Below, one piece after another: positions 30,957 to 42,029 of a DNA stretch of 64,000 bases; position 1 is the stretch's first letter, and every line of letters begins with the position of its first letter. The notes under the pieces are model-generated. The model ran no database searches. It saw only the letters and a list, made by a program, of their open reading frames with translations, and was not told the origin of the DNA. A program made the translations under genes and the position numbers. The DNA comes from Saturnia japonica (taxonomy: Eukaryota > Arthropoda > Insecta > Lepidoptera > Saturniidae): the NCBI GenBank assembly GCA_033032175.1, contig CM065325.1, positions 10,816,930 through 10,880,929 of the forward strand, written 5' to 3'.

Positions 30957-31012
30957 AAAAAACGTCTTAAGTTTTCATATAAAAATGCGAAGAAACTTTT
31001 TCCCCGGCCTTT

Positions 31013-31560
31013 TATTTATATACATACCTAATAGCAGAAATTATTTACATCCCGTAATTTTATTTTAGCTCATATTATTGACAATTTATATAGTTTGTCA
31101 ATTGAGATATTACATTTTATTCTTCCCGTGTATAAAATTTCATGAAAATCGGTTAAGAACTAAATTTTTTTACGATTCCTAAATCTATTTTTACGATCAT
31201 TTTAGCCTCCCAATTATGGAATGAAGTACTATCCCGTTCCCGTCTACAAAATTTGATCAGAATCGGTTGAGAATTGATGAAAATTAAATATATTGAAATT
31301 CTTTTTTTTACGATTTCTAAATTATTATTGAAAATTCATATAACCTCAATTTACCAATGATATAAGCATTCCGTATACGAAATTTTATAAGAATCGGTCT
31401 ATCCGTTTTTGACTTAAATCCGGACATACGAACAGACAGACACAATTTTTTTAATGATCGAGATCAGTATCGTTGAAATAGTATGCCTATCTGGAAATTT
31501 TGGAAAAATATTAAAAGTACAGACAGAACTAAAGATTTATTAATATAGATAGGCCAGATT
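31013..31560 (+). repeat. Degenerate tandem-like repeat with drug-like phrase AAATTT..TCGGTT
   Basis: Three diverged units about 110-135 bp apart each contain a phrase of the form AAATTT(C/G)AT(G/C)A(A/G)AATCGGTT: near 31136, 31247 and 31380 (the last as AAATTTTATAAGAATCGGTC). The block ends with CGAACAGACAGACACAATTT. Such phrases are common in lepidopteran Helitron- or RTE-like repeats. The word 'phrase' here means only a shared short sequence; no coding region. Confidence 0.55.
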
Positions 31561-32104
31561 TCTCACGAACTTAGCGAAGTCGGTGCAATACAATCCAGAG
31601 ACAAGACGACCGCCAAAAGGGAATAATACCCTTCAACTCCGGCTGTCTTCATGCCAGTCTGCAAAAACAACGACGAATCAACTAAGTAGGTAACTCGATA
31701 TACATTGGCTAATTTCAAAACGCACCGTTCCGATGCGACTCACCACCAAACCACCATAACAGGTTTTTTATATTGTTGGCCGCTAACCAGTGATCTACCG
31801 ACTTAACCTTTTTCATAAAAATTCTTCACATCTTCTAAGTTCTTGTCATAAGAATATTCAAACAATGCAAATGCGGTGATCGTTTATATCGTTTTTAGTC
31901 ATATGGGCCTTATTTTATTTTAATACAATTTATTGCTTATTTAGTATGTTATTCCTTCGCTGTTTTACGTTGGCTTTAATAAGATTTTTCTTTGTTACTC
32001 AATTCGAATTTACATCAATTTAAACATATTCACCCTCCTCTATAGTTTTTTGTTTTAATATTTATTTATGGTTCACAGAACTAAAAATTTATAGAACGGG
32101 CAGA
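31561..32104. other. Spacer with a family R-like scrap
   Basis: Positions about 31565-31670 contain GTGCAATACAATCCAGAGAC and GGCTGTCTTCATGCCAGTCTGC, similar in layout to family R (GTGCAATCCAAACACGACG...GCTGTCATGCCAGCC at 10700). The remainder is AT-rich and unrecognised. Confidence 0.4.
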
Positions 32105-32446
32105 GTTTACATTTTTTTTTAAATAATAGCTCGTCATATTGACGGTGCTGTCCCGGATGGTAAACACAGCATAGTCCAAATACAACAGCGACCACCGAGA
32201 GATCTAAATCTATTGGGAGTCGCCGCTCTTTTGCTGGCCTGCATAAATATCTCTTCACGTTACACTTAAAGGACCCGATTACGCAAGAAGGAGGGAACAC
32301 ACTGACCGGGAGAAGGTTACACAGCTTTACGATACGACAAAGATAAGACATAGAGAACTTTTTAGTTTGTGTCGAGAAGGAGGTGAACTCCGAAGTACAG
32401 CGCGTGTGGTTCTGTTGTGAAAAACAACGTCGACCACCGTGAGACC
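32105..32446 (+). repeat. Dispersed repeat family R, copy 3 (left part)
   Basis: The longest family R copy: TAATAGCTCGTCATATTGAC, CCGAGAGATCTAAATC, TCTCTTCACGTTACACTTAA and AGAAGGTTACACAGCTTTAC. It is interrupted at 32447 by the hAT-like element and resumes at 32924 (GGCAATAAATCGCTGGGCGT), continuing to about 33090. A 139-codon minus-strand frame across it is incidental. Confidence 0.75.
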
Positions 32447-32915
32447 TAGGCTTGCCACCTTTTTTTTGGAAAGAAATAGTATTTTTTTTCAAAAAATTGC
32501 AAAAAATATAGTACTTTCGGGAAAGTTAGGAAAAAATAAAGTACACGTTTGTTTTTAAAAAAAAGGGTGCAGTTTTTACAGGGTTCATGTATTTGAGTTT
32601 CTTTTTTCCATCAAAACTTTTAAATGCCTGAACAAATTTGAAAAAAAAAGCCTTCCACGGTTTTGTTGAATACATGCAAAGCTCTCACGAAATGATTCTG
32701 TGGTCTGTGAGACGTGATGCAAAATATGACTGACAAAATACATGATAATTTGCCCTTATGTTTAATTTAACAAAAGAATATAAAATAAGAGTGACAGTTG
32801 AATTAGCCATGGAAATATATAGTATTTTTGTACTATATTATTTTTCTATAATTTATAGTACAATTGACTAAAATATAGTACGATACTATATAATATAGTA
32901 CGGGTGACAACCCTA
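32447..32915. mobile_element. hAT-like non-autonomous element with 8-bp target duplication
   Basis: A 469-bp AT-rich insert flanked on both sides by GTGAGACC (32439-32446 and 32916-32923), the exact 8-bp duplication made by hAT transposases. Its ends are imperfect inverted repeats: TAGGCTTGCCACC at the left and the complement of TAGGGTTGTCACCCGTACTA at the right. It encodes nothing and contains several ATAGTAC-like words near both ends. It was inserted into an older family R repeat. Confidence 0.88.
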
Positions 32916-32923
32916 GTGAGACC

Positions 32924-33090
32924 GGCAATAAATCGCTGGGCGTCATTGTACCTAATGCAGGCTTGGAAGCCTTTCTGCTGCTAGAATATAGTTATAAACG
33001 GAGTCATCCCGAAACGCGACAAAACAAAAGAGAGTCATTGTGTCGAGTTTATTACAGGTCAAGTGCCTGCTGGTCGCGATCTAGTCGGGT
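32924..33090 (+). repeat. Dispersed repeat family R, copy 3 (right part)
   Basis: Continuation of the repeat interrupted at 32447. Its GAAACGCGACAAAACAAAAGAGAG word (33011-33034) is present in inverted form at about 61182-61206. Confidence 0.6.
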
Positions 33091-33396
33091 ACAGATTCCT
33101 ACCACCATTACTACCACCTACATACATACTACTATAAGTATTATTTCTTAAAATTATCACGTGTTCGAAGGAATCCAGATGCTTTAACCAAAATACTAAA
33201 ATGTAGATACGAACTTAGTTCGTTTAGTATTGCAATTGAGATAAAAATTCACCGAATATATATTTTGTTGGTCCATGAATCGAGGATGAGTAAACAAACA
33301 CATAAATAAGTAACGACCTTCATTGCATTCTCGGTTATGTCGTCACCTATGTTATAAAAATATCAGGTTATTAGAAATTTTGTTGAGTGGTTTAAA

Positions 33397-33935
33397 TCTA
33401 TACAATTAAAAAAAATGAAGTGTCTGTTTGTAATGTCAAATTACAGCTTTTTAGTACATGCATATGAAAGTATTACCTATAACAAAAGCCAAATTATTAA
33501 AACTTTTGTATATCAGCTATCTGTCAGTTTGTTCCGGATAATCTCGAAACGGATGAACCGATTTTGACGAGACTTTCACTGGCAGATAGCTGATGTTATA
33601 AGGATTCACTTAGGCTACTTTTATTTTAAAAATGAATTAGGGTTCTGTGCAAATAAAAAAAACCGGTCATAGTGAAACAATACGGGTGCTTAAACCATAT
33701 GAGATACTTAGGTATACCTAATTACTATACTACATAATTTTAGACATTAAAAAAACCTACAAAAAAGTCAACATAAGCGTATGTTTATCTTCTAACATCA
33801 CCCACAATCATTAATTTATTTTCATTTAATGCATTTTCATCTTTAAAATAACCGGGAGCGGTGGTAGTACGATTCGTGCGTGTGCCCAATCGACGGCATA
33901 CTGTAGTCCACGCGAGTGCAGCCGCGGGTACAATA
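33397..33935 (+). mobile_element. Helitron-like non-autonomous element, copy H1-1
   Basis: One of three related copies in the same orientation (others 60590-61108 and 62752-63267). It starts A|TCTATACAATTAAAAAAA and shares TGTCTGTTTGTAATGTCAAA, GCATATGAAAGTAT, TTTTGACG(A/G)GACTTTCACTGGCAGATAGCTGA and, at its end, CTGTAGTCCACGCGAG then GCCGCGGGTACA. The end is decayed here compared with the CTAG end at 63264. It is non-coding. Confidence 0.75.
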
Positions 33936-34300
33936 AATTATACATAAATAATTACTGTTTTATTAATATGATATTGCAACAAATTTGTGAAGTTCGAAAG
34001 TTCAAATTCAACTGCCAGTTAATGTTAAAGAACTGATTACAGTCAAACTTTCAAGTCATAGGTTCTTTTAGATCCACCGCCTACTTTGAGAATAAAAAGT
34101 TTTCTAGTATAACATATTGTACCTAAATACCGTGGAATTATTATTTTGACTTGGTCTATAAATTATACAGAAATATTAAACAATTCATTTACACTTTACA
34201 TAATGACCATACATTCTGGCAGAATACAGAGTAACTCCTCTATACAACACTAGTAATGGAATCAGTCTCTCAGCTCCCTGCACTTTTGCGCATTTACGCC

Positions 34301-34610
34301 TTCTTCTTCCTAACTTGGCAACCGGTTCTTTTTAATGAAGACCATTACTGGCATTATCGAGTCAACTATAGTTCATGTGTTATGACGATTTAGTATCCTA
34401 ACAAGATGGTGGCTCCCATGTTAGAACTTTCTAGAAAGATTTTGTGGGATCTCAGAATGAATGCTTTCAGCTTATATTTATAATCCACTTCACTAATGCA
34501 CAAAAACCAAACTATATCACGCAAAACGCCACCAATATTACATAATGTAGGGTCAAAAACCTAAGTTATTGAATTAAAAATAAAAACCACAACATGTCAC
34601 TCCAAGATCC
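34301..34610 (+). repeat. Dispersed repeat family A, copy 4
   Basis: Close to the copy at 29091-29401 through its whole length, including AACAAGATGGTGGCTCCCAT and the end ACAACATGTCACTCCAAGAT. Confidence 0.88.
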
Positions 34611-35579
34611 TGCTAAAAACTCCCCTTTACGGCTTATCACGAGATGTCGTATGATGTCACATGCTATGTGAATATACGATAGTGACGACATCGTCGAGGA
34701 GAGTCCGTTGACAGTCTTATAATGTGCTGTGTTATAATATAATATAATAAATTTTATGATCCGTCAAACGAAATATAAAAGTGTACTTTGAAATGTATAA
34801 AAATCTATTTAAGTTAAATACAAATTAATTAGACTGACAAATCCATGTGTACTTACAATACTAAAATTTTTTTTTTCAATACTCTATTTCGACCCTGAAT
34901 TTTACTATGAACATAAGCAAGATCCTTGAACAGTATTAACTAAGTAGAACAAAGGTTTATCCCGTGTAACGACTATAGTGGAGGACTATTCAATTTATCT
35001 TCTCAGCGCGCTAATAAAGAGGGGCGAGAGAGAATTCACTCAGGAAAAGTATAAAACTTCCTATCGAACTTGAGAAAACAGATTCACTGTAAAATAGTTG
35101 GCTTTGTGCCAGCTTCGACGCCTTCGGTGTTCTTGTATATTTAACATAAATTACTTTAAAATTAATAACTTTTATAGTGTAATTTCTGGTGTAGGCAGAC
35201 ATACATAAAAATAACATATAACCATATATTGTTATTTTCATTAATTTAAAAGTTTTTTTAAAGCAATTAAAAATTTATAATACGTGTTTAAAATCGAAAG
35301 ATTTAAATCCTAATCGTTTGGTGATACTTAACGACCGAAAAGGTCATTAATATTTATTATATACACTAACAACTAAAATCGTTAACAAGGTTGTATTTGA
35401 CACATTACGGACAATTAACTGTGGACAGTGTGGCGTATGGACTATGCGTTATTAAAAAAAAAGCTAAGTGTATAATTATTGTCTAGATAGACCGTAAAAT
35501 TTTGAAACTTATTTATTAACAATGTAAAATATAAAATGCATCGATAAGCAGAAAATTCAGCCAATAATATTTTTTATTA
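34611..35579. other. AT-rich intronic stretch, nothing recognised
   Basis: No gene or repeat partner is seen. The minus-strand frame at 35011-35241 (76 codons) has no motif and low-complexity composition. Confidence 0.35.
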
Positions 35580-36000
35580 TTAGCAATCCCGGCCACGCGT
35601 TGCTGTGCCGTTTTGGAGTTCATAGTGAAGCTTGATCCGATCGCTACCAAACTTAACAAGATCACCCCACTGGGCTAATATGAACATTTTCGGAAAACTT
35701 ACTTCAAAATCGCTCCAGCCGTTGTGGAGTCCATAGGGAAAGTACATACAAACATCGGTTTTTATACATATATAAGAGAAGAAGATTTCATTTATGTCAT
35801 AAACTATAAAAATGTTGTTTTAGGTACGTCTGTTAGTTATTCTATGACTTCTCAACGACTTGACCGATTGAGCTCATGTTTACATAATTTATTTGTTGTT
35901 TTATCTAGACGATAGTTTATAGTTACTTTGGATCCGATAGGTGCCGTTGTGGTTGAGACATTAACTATCGGAAAAGGTAAAGTAACGTCTGCTGGCCTAG
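35580..36000 (+). repeat. Dispersed repeat fragment
   Basis: Begins AGCAATCCCGGCCACGCGTT and contains two related phrases, GCCGTTTTGGAGTTCATAG and GCCGTTGTGGAGTCCATAGG, followed by ATACATATATAAGAGAAGAAGAT. These are typical of widespread lepidopteran repeats. No protein is encoded. Confidence 0.5.
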
Positions 36001-36503
36001 GATATACACATACGTAATTTATTATTAGATACTATACAAAACATAAAACAAAATAAATGTTGCGTGCGTTTTTATGTTTTATCGAGTGTTTGTTTGTGTA
36101 TAATAAGTATTTCCGTATAAAACTTGATCTAATAAGTATGAACATAAGTGAAATAAATACATTAATTAGGTCATCAAACAAAACTGTTCGTTTGTTCAGT
36201 CTATCGGTTTACGAGACGGACAGCTCGGAATGAAATCGTAAACTGGGCTTTCGGTTCAGACAAAAACGTTAACTAACCGTCTGAGCCAATAAACTTCGCA
36301 ATAAAGGATCATCGTCGTTTTAATTATTAAATTGTACAAAATTACATACATATGTTATTGTTCTTTACAATTATACAGATTCTTTTAAGATCAGCCGATG
36401 GTTGGTTTTTTAAAGGCTCTGTGGTCTAAATATTTCTGTGCCGTTTTAGAATAATTCTAATTTTAGGGCATTATTTAAATTAGAATATATAATAAAAAAT
36501 AAA
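36001..36503. other. AT-rich spacer
   Basis: No gene or repeat recognised. Confidence 0.35.
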
Positions 36504-36840
36504 CCAGTGACTTTTTATCATAGACTATTTTCTGTTTGACATTTGCGGTATTTATGAACCTAAACAATGAGTATTATCTACATCACTTGCTGTCACTTTT
36601 CGTTGAGTGACAATGTCAATATTTTAAGGGGTCTAAGTTCAATGGCAGAGGTCGGGTTCGCAGTATCAATTCATTTAATTTAATATATTAATAACAGATA
36701 TTATAGATAAATTTTAGCTTTCTGCACTCCTTCTTCATATAAACTTTAACGTTGTCGAATCTCACAGTCTTCCGTGCACGCAATACGCTTAAAAAGGGAA
36801 AGGAAAGGAAAGGGGAGGGTAGATTTTGCTTCATGTATTA
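36504..36840 (-). repeat. Dispersed repeat family X, copy 2 (inverted)
   Basis: Reverse-complement of 11236-11558 over nearly the full length, about 25 kb away. A local expansion of GGAAA units (AAAGGAAAGGAAAGGAAAGG, about 36795-36815) distinguishes this copy. Confidence 0.85.
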
Positions 36841-37184
36841 ACAATAAAAATATATAAGAGTATGGTTTATTCAATAAGTATAAAAAACACGCGTGTATTT
36901 AAGTGCAACGTTGCGTTAAAATTTCAAAGTAAAGTGAAAAATTTTAGGAGTTTTACGACTTTAAAAAAATCAAATTTTGCACTTTTATTTAGTGTTAAGG
37001 CTGTAAAGTGAGCTATTTTTGCATATACATAAGTGATTTCTCGGGAACGACACTAAAGGTTTGGATGAAATTTTAAATTTAGATAATGTTTTTATTTCCG
37101 AGTTTCTTTTTCTTGACACCGAACTAAGATTTGATCACCCAGATATTAAGTATAAACCTGTCGATTCCACCTTTATCAATATTA

Positions 37185-38487
37185 CAAGGTGTCCAGAAAG
37201 GGTATCGGGTATTTGTAAGTTCAATGAAACAAAAATTATTTGTATGCAATAAAAAAGTTTATTGTTTATTATTAGCATATGAATTGGAGAATTATTTGGA
37301 AAAGATGATGTTATCCAAATGATGACCGTTATGTTGCTGGCACTCTTCTAGACGGAAACGAAGATTGGCGATAACACGTTGACACATAGCTATCGATATT
37401 GCTGCCATTTCTGACCTGATGTTTTGCTTTAACTGGGTTAGATTCGTCGGATTGTTTTGATAAACCTTACTTTTAAGGTATCCCCATGCAAAATAGTCAA
37501 GCGGGCTAAGGTCGGGGCTTCTGGGAGGCCAGTTGATGTTACCTCTTCGCGAAATGACTTTATTAGGGAATAATTCGTTAACAACTTCCATTGAGTCATT
37601 TGAGGTATGGCAAGTGGCCCCATCTTGCTGGAACCACGTTCTTGAGTTGAAACCTGCAAACTTCTGCAACTCTGAGACCAAAAAATTTCGCAACATATCG
37701 CAATAACGGTCACTATTCACATTAATTGCTCGGCCTCGTTGATCTTCATGAAAATAAGGACCAATTATGCCTTTAGCAGACATAGCGGCCCAAACAACGA
37801 CCTTTGGGCTATGCAGGGGTCGTTCATGCTTTCGTCTCGGATTCTCCACTGCCCAGTACCGACAATTCTGCTTATTAACATGACCATTCAGGTGAAAATT
37901 TGCTTCGTCACTGAACAGTATGTTGTTAAAGTTGTTAAATCGCTGCAGCATTTCGTTCGCAAAATTCAGTCGATTAGCATAGTCCGTATCCTTCAATTCT
38001 TGAACCAATTGAATTTTATAGGCTTTTAGATGTAAGTCTTTCTTTAAAATCGAATGTAAAGACGATTTTTTGATGTTCAACGCTTGGCTTCGCTTTCGGA
38101 TGGATATAGACGGATTTTGACGAACCGACGCCTCAACTTCTTCAATTGTTTCTTCATCGCGAACTGAACGAGGACGACCAGAGTTTTGAATTTTAACTGT
38201 CGCACCTGTATTCTCGAACATCCTGATCCATTTCCTAATGCTATCGTCACTTGGCGCGTGGCGTGTACGATATTCCGCACGATAGAGACGTTGAGCAGTC
38301 ACTATTGAATCACCATTACGATAATACGCTCGTACGCAAAATGCGCGATGCGTCCCCAAGTACTGTTCCATCATGACTAAAACTCCACAAAATGGCGGAC
38401 GCCACGAACCCCTCCCCGCACCCTTTAGACGCCCCGTTTCGAATATGGCGCGAAAACAAATGCCCGATACCCTTTCTGGACACCTTG
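37185..38487 (-). mobile_element. Complete DD41D mariner-like transposon
   Basis: A 1303-bp element bounded by inverted repeats of about 31 bp with one mismatch: CAAGGTGTCCAGAAAGGGTA at 37185 and its complement ending at 38487. Both ends abut TA (37183-37184 and 38488-38489), the expected target duplication. It encodes one intact 360-residue transposase on the minus strand with untranslated margins of 107 and 113 bp. Intact ends plus an open reading frame suggest a young insertion that could still be active. Confidence 0.93.
37292..38374 (-). CDS. DD41D mariner-like transposase, intact
   Basis: A cut-and-paste transposase of the Tc1/mariner superfamily, 360 residues. The N-terminal part has a helix-turn-helix region (VTAQRLYRAEYRTRHAPSDD, IRKWIRMFENTG), the GRP-like linker NSGRPRSVRDEET and a second helix-turn-helix. 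The catalytic triad is visible: first Asp in NILFSDEANFHLNG, second in WFQQDGATCHTS, third in RSPDLSPLDYFAWG. There are 41 residues between the second Asp and the Asp of LDYF, which defines the DD41D group (rosa/Visitor type), not DD34D mariner. The start MMEQYLGTH is the first ATG, and no stops or frameshifts interrupt it. It acts in the nucleus on the terminal repeats at 37185 and 38487. Full length for the group. No known role in the host gene. Confidence 0.93.
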   Translation of the reverse strand: MMEQYLGTHRAFCVRAYYRNGDSIVTAQRLYRAEYRTRHAPSDDSIRKWIRMFENTGATVKIQNSGRPRSVRDEETIEEVEASVRQNPSISIRKRSQALNIKKSSLHSILKKDLHLKAYKIQLVQELKDTDYANRLNFANEMLQRFNNFNNILFSDEANFHLNGHVNKQNCRYWAVENPRRKHERPLHSPKVVVWAAMSAKGIIGPYFHEDQRGRAINVNSDRYCDMLRNFLVSELQKFAGFNSRTWFQQDGATCHTSNDSMEVVNELFPNKVISRRGNINWPPRSPDLSPLDYFAWGYLKSKVYQNNPTNLTQLKQNIRSEMAAISIAMCQRVIANLRFRLEECQQHNGHHLDNIIFSK

Positions 38488-39209
38488 TATAAAGTGGAAA
38501 GATTTGTTTTTTTTTTTGGTTTTTTGTTTGTAATGGATAAACTTAAAAACTACTGGACCGATTTTAAAATTGTTTCTCCAATATAAAGCTAACAGTATCA
38601 GCGAGTAACATAGGCTTTATTATGATTTGAAAAAAAAAATATTACATATATAAATGTCGATAGTTTTACACAAAGTATTAAAAATTACCTACCCGTGTGT
38701 GTTAGCGTGGTTTGTCGTATACATTTAATACGGGTGAAACCGTAGGGCACAGCTAGCCATAATTATTATACTATGAAGGCTTAAACACATTGACACTTGC
38801 AAGTACGGCTCTAAATCAAGAAGAAGATATTACATACTTTTTAATCACTTCTCATACCGTAGCTTAACTTCTGACCAATCTGAGCACAATGACGATTTTG
38901 CCCGACTGGGTCGCGACTACCATGCATGTGGTGTAAAGTACGTCATAGTGACTCGTTTCAGGGATCAGCCTGTGCATTTCCAGTTAAATTAATTCAGGCC
39001 GGCATAACAGCGGTGACCGTCGACGGATTACGATCTCTCGGTGGTTGCCGTTGTGTGTACTGTATAGTCGTCAATATGCCGTGCTACTTACTATAAAAAA
39101 TAAGAACGTGAACACAATCCAACGATAATTAAAAGTAATATATTATGACAGATGAACACCGTGTTTTTACAGCCGAATTTAAATGACTTCTGTAAAATTA
39201 AATTCTAAC
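38488..39209. other. Repeat scraps
   Basis: A Helitron-like 3' end lies at about 38700-38757 (TTTAATACGGGTGAAACCGT then GGGCACAGCTAG). An inverted family R scrap is at 38990-39090 (GGTGACCGTCGACGGATTAC, GATCTCTCGGTGGTTGCCGT). The rest is AT-rich spacer. Confidence 0.5.
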
Positions 39210-39420
39210 TTTTAATTAATGAGAAGCAATTATCACATATTTCATTGTAAGCGAATGAAATGGAAGGGAAGCCGACAGTGGCTCGGCCGTTCTTTAAATG
39301 GCTCCGCACTCCGGAACATTGATACCGATTTTACGATGCAACTGAACGAAACAAAAGCGAGTTGCTTCACCTTGCATTTTATTATCTCCTATGGATTGGT
39401 TTAGTATTTCGGTGGAAAGA
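39210..39420. other. Single-copy segment, 61-codon open frame, not recognised
   Basis: Contains GGAAGCCGACAGTGGCTCGG and GCTCCGCACTCCGGAACATT. A plus-strand frame is open for 61 codons (39219-39404) without known motifs. It has no repeat partner in the window. Possible regulatory segment; weak. Confidence 0.2.
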
Positions 39421-39700
39421 AAGTATGTAATTTCTTTTTTACATTTTCCTTGTAGGGTGATAACGTTTTGATAAATACATGTATACTAATGTAAATCCGG
39501 ATACTTATTTTTTAAGATGTATTCAGTAATATTAGATTCAATATGTTCATTCTTTACGGTGGAAGTATTTCACAGTCAGGCTGTCCCAAGTAAAGAAAAA
39601 TATCCAAAAAGTTTTGACTATGCCCTACCCATAGATTTAAAATACATCTATGGCCCTATCTGTCTTTAGTAGGTAGATCTTGTTTAGACATAATTGAAAT

Positions 39701-39958
39701 ACGGCCGTTTTCAATAACCTAGATATCCGTTGTTTCAGTTACTAAAGATAGACAAATATAACTTTTTGTCCTTCCTTTTTTTTCTGTAACCTTTCAATGT
39801 ATAGTTCTTCGTATCTACATAATATATATCCATATCCTATAGCTTGAATAGATAAGAGGGAAGCCGACATCTGCCTTAAGATAAAGATAATACTTACTTA
39901 TTACAAATATGTACTAATCGGGGATAGTAAACTGAGATACGTTATTGAAAACGGCCGA
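39701..39958. mobile_element. MITE, copy 1
   Basis: About 257 bp with terminal inverted repeats CGGCCGTTTTCAATAAC and its complement GTTATTGAAAACGGCCG. The interior (CTTTTTGTCCTT, CATAATATATATCCATATCC, AAGAGGGAAGCCGA, GTACTAATCGGGGATAGTAA) is repeated at 41492-41728 in the same orientation. It encodes nothing. The superfamily is not certain, since target duplications are not clear. Confidence 0.82.
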
Positions 39959-40639
39959 TAATGAATATCATTCATTAGTTTTCAAAGATGTTACTCGATA
40001 TTAAGTTGACGTATCATTACTCTAAAGACATACATAAAACGAAGACAAACACCAAAAGACTTAATTTGTTTGATAGAAATACTTAAACCGTGTACTTGGT
40101 CGGTTAGTTCTTAGTTTATTAATCGTTATTCGTCTGAAATTTCTTTGCGGCTTCAGTAAGATTGAATCTATTTCGATTTCCTCTAATATTCTTCTCATAG
40201 ATAATTAATTTTATTGTTTCAGTCGCTAATATTTTTATCATTATTTACCTTGATTATTTATTATTTTAGATTAACTCTTACAATTACATAACATTTTATA
40301 ACAAAAAAATACCGAAATTGAAAAAAAAGGTTAATTTGTGTAGAATGAAAATATTGACTTACGAGTGAAAAAACTATTAACCAACAAAACCCGTAACGAT
40401 ACTAAATTAAAAATAAATAATATGCTTATTTTATTTTAGTATTAGTTTGTTGTACCCATATAATAATTAAAGCTTCGATAATTTATTCACAAAACACGAA
40501 AAGCAAATAACGTGAATACAAATTTCATAATTACTCTGTTATCTTATTGTATATGTACTTGCAACCGCTCGCGATTTCGTTCGCGTTAATCTCTATACTA
40601 AAATTTTAATCCCATCTTCTCCACGGCAAGAATACACAC
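39959..40639. other. AT-rich spacer with small repeat scrap
   Basis: Mostly AT-rich. The words CGCTCGCGATTTCGTTCGCG (about 40566-40585) belong to the same type of Helitron-like end as at 3112. Confidence 0.35.
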
Positions 40640-40820
40640 CGCTAAGCTCGTAGTGCTTATAAAAACTAGTTTCTTAAAACTTTAATAACTTTTTATTGAA
40701 TGAAGGTTTTTTTTTTAGATAAAGACCAAGTATCTAAGGAGTAAAACAAAAAAAAAAATTATCCAGTAGTATTTGCGTGATGCATGCACAACTGCAAACC
40801 TCTGTGCTTTTATTTAAATA
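40640..40820 (-). mobile_element. Helitron-like fragment, copy H2-2
   Basis: Relative of 17672-17850: GTAGTGCTTATAAAAACTAG, TTCTTAAAACTTTAATAACT, GACCAAGTATCTAAGGAGTA, TTATCCAGTAGTATTTGCGT. Same orientation as that copy. No open frame. Confidence 0.6.
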
Positions 40821-41491
40821 GATAGTACATTATAGGCGATGGATTCAAGGGTAGAAAACTAAGTAATATACGACCTGGCGAATCTCTACCTCTAAAGTTA
40901 CTTTATCCTTGTTCGATTCGCTCGAATTTTGTGATTATCAGACACAATTATGTCAAAATTTTACTTACTACTAACAAAATAAAACACGTTACAAACATAC
41001 ATACTTGTTAGTAAATAAAATTATTCCAAAAACCGGCATAAATGTCGGGATAAAAAATCCTATAACGACAAAGCTTTTTTTTCTGACTCATTATACTGTT
41101 AGGTTTAGCGACCCTAGAAACTAGAGCCTCTGGCGGCTTTTACAGCTTTACCGTGGCTTGGGGGCGAGCGCTTAAGGCACTCAGCTGCAAAACCGTGGAC
41201 GACAAAACTATACCGCTAAAAGTCTATGCTATCAATTGATTTTATATGTGTCGGGGTAGTTTAACGATTAAATAATTTTCCAGACTTTACAGTCTTACAC
41301 TTAACTTGAAAGTTATTTAGTGATACATATTAATTTTGGTTCTTTTTTTTTAAATTAATTTTTTAACCTTTTATTGCATAAAAATAATTTAAGTAAATAT
41401 GTCACAGCGTAAGAATGGCGTTCGTTCTGAACATAATGCTGGATGAGACAAGACAATCGCGACCACCATTAACCAGGTATAACTACCGCAT
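40821..41491. other. Intronic spacer with a short duplicated phrase
   Basis: TTTTTTTTCTGACTCATTAT then ACTGTTAGG at 41076-41103 recurs as TTTTTTTTCTGACTGACTAT then ACTGTTAGC at about 41842-41871. A tRNA-like or SINE-like head, GGGGGCGAGCGCTTAAGGCA then CTCAGCTGCAAAACCG, lies at 41160-41196. No gene seen. Confidence 0.35.
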
Positions 41492-41728
41492 ACGGCTATT
41501 TTCAATATCTATCCGTTGTTTCAGTTACTGAAGATAGAACCTTTTGTCCTTACTTTTTTTTCAATAACCTATCAATGGATAGTTTTTCGTATATACATAA
41601 TATATATCTATATCCTACAGCTTGAATATATAAGAGGGAAGCCGATAATTGTCTGTTAAAGATAGTACTTATTAGAAATATGTACTAATCGGGGATAGTA
41701 AACTTGATATGTTATTGAAAAAGGCCGT
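41492..41728. mobile_element. MITE, copy 2
   Basis: Direct relative of 39701-39958, with decayed ends CGGCTATTTTCAATATC and GTTATTGAAAAAGGCCG. The interior is colinear, with one shorter stretch. It lies 1.8 kb from the first copy. Confidence 0.82.
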
Positions 41729-42029
41729 TAGACGTGACGTGTTCCGGGATTAGCCGATGTATACAGTATCCAACGAGGTCGTAAAAAGTAAAACTACCAT
41801 CAAATGCATCGCAGTGATTCTTTTTTGGTTTCTCGCGTATTTTTTTTTCTGACTGACTATACTGTTAGCCTTAGGGGCTCTAGAGATAGATTTCTACTTA
41901 TTGCTTAGCATGTAGTTTATTCTTAAGGTCAAATTGCAAACATACCTGAAACATATGAAAATGAAACGATTTGCACGCCATCTGTTAAGAACATATAGTA
42001 TAAAACGGGCGCAAAAAAGCCTAACAGCG

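Larger units (their letters stand above)
29561..31012 (+). mobile_element. mariner element 2, full-length but dead, with nested insertion
   Basis: Starts TTAGGTCGGGGAAAAGTGTT after a TA. It ends with the near-complement AAGAAACTTTTTCCCCGGCC, followed by TTTTATTTA. The transposase start ATG is at 29743 (MSESNEEIR), stopped by TAA at 29770. A helix-turn-helix fragment is open at 29891-30154 and a catalytic-half fragment at 30585-30956. A 208-bp foreign insertion lies at 30243-30450. The family is the same as mariner element 1. The two catalytic aspartates seen in the C-terminal fragment (HHDNARPHT and YSHDLAPSDFH) survive, but stops and the insertion prevent function. Confidence 0.93.

Noticed and set aside
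32073..32492. 139-codon minus-strand frame
   Set aside because: It spans the family R repeat and the hAT-like insertion border, so it cannot be one gene.
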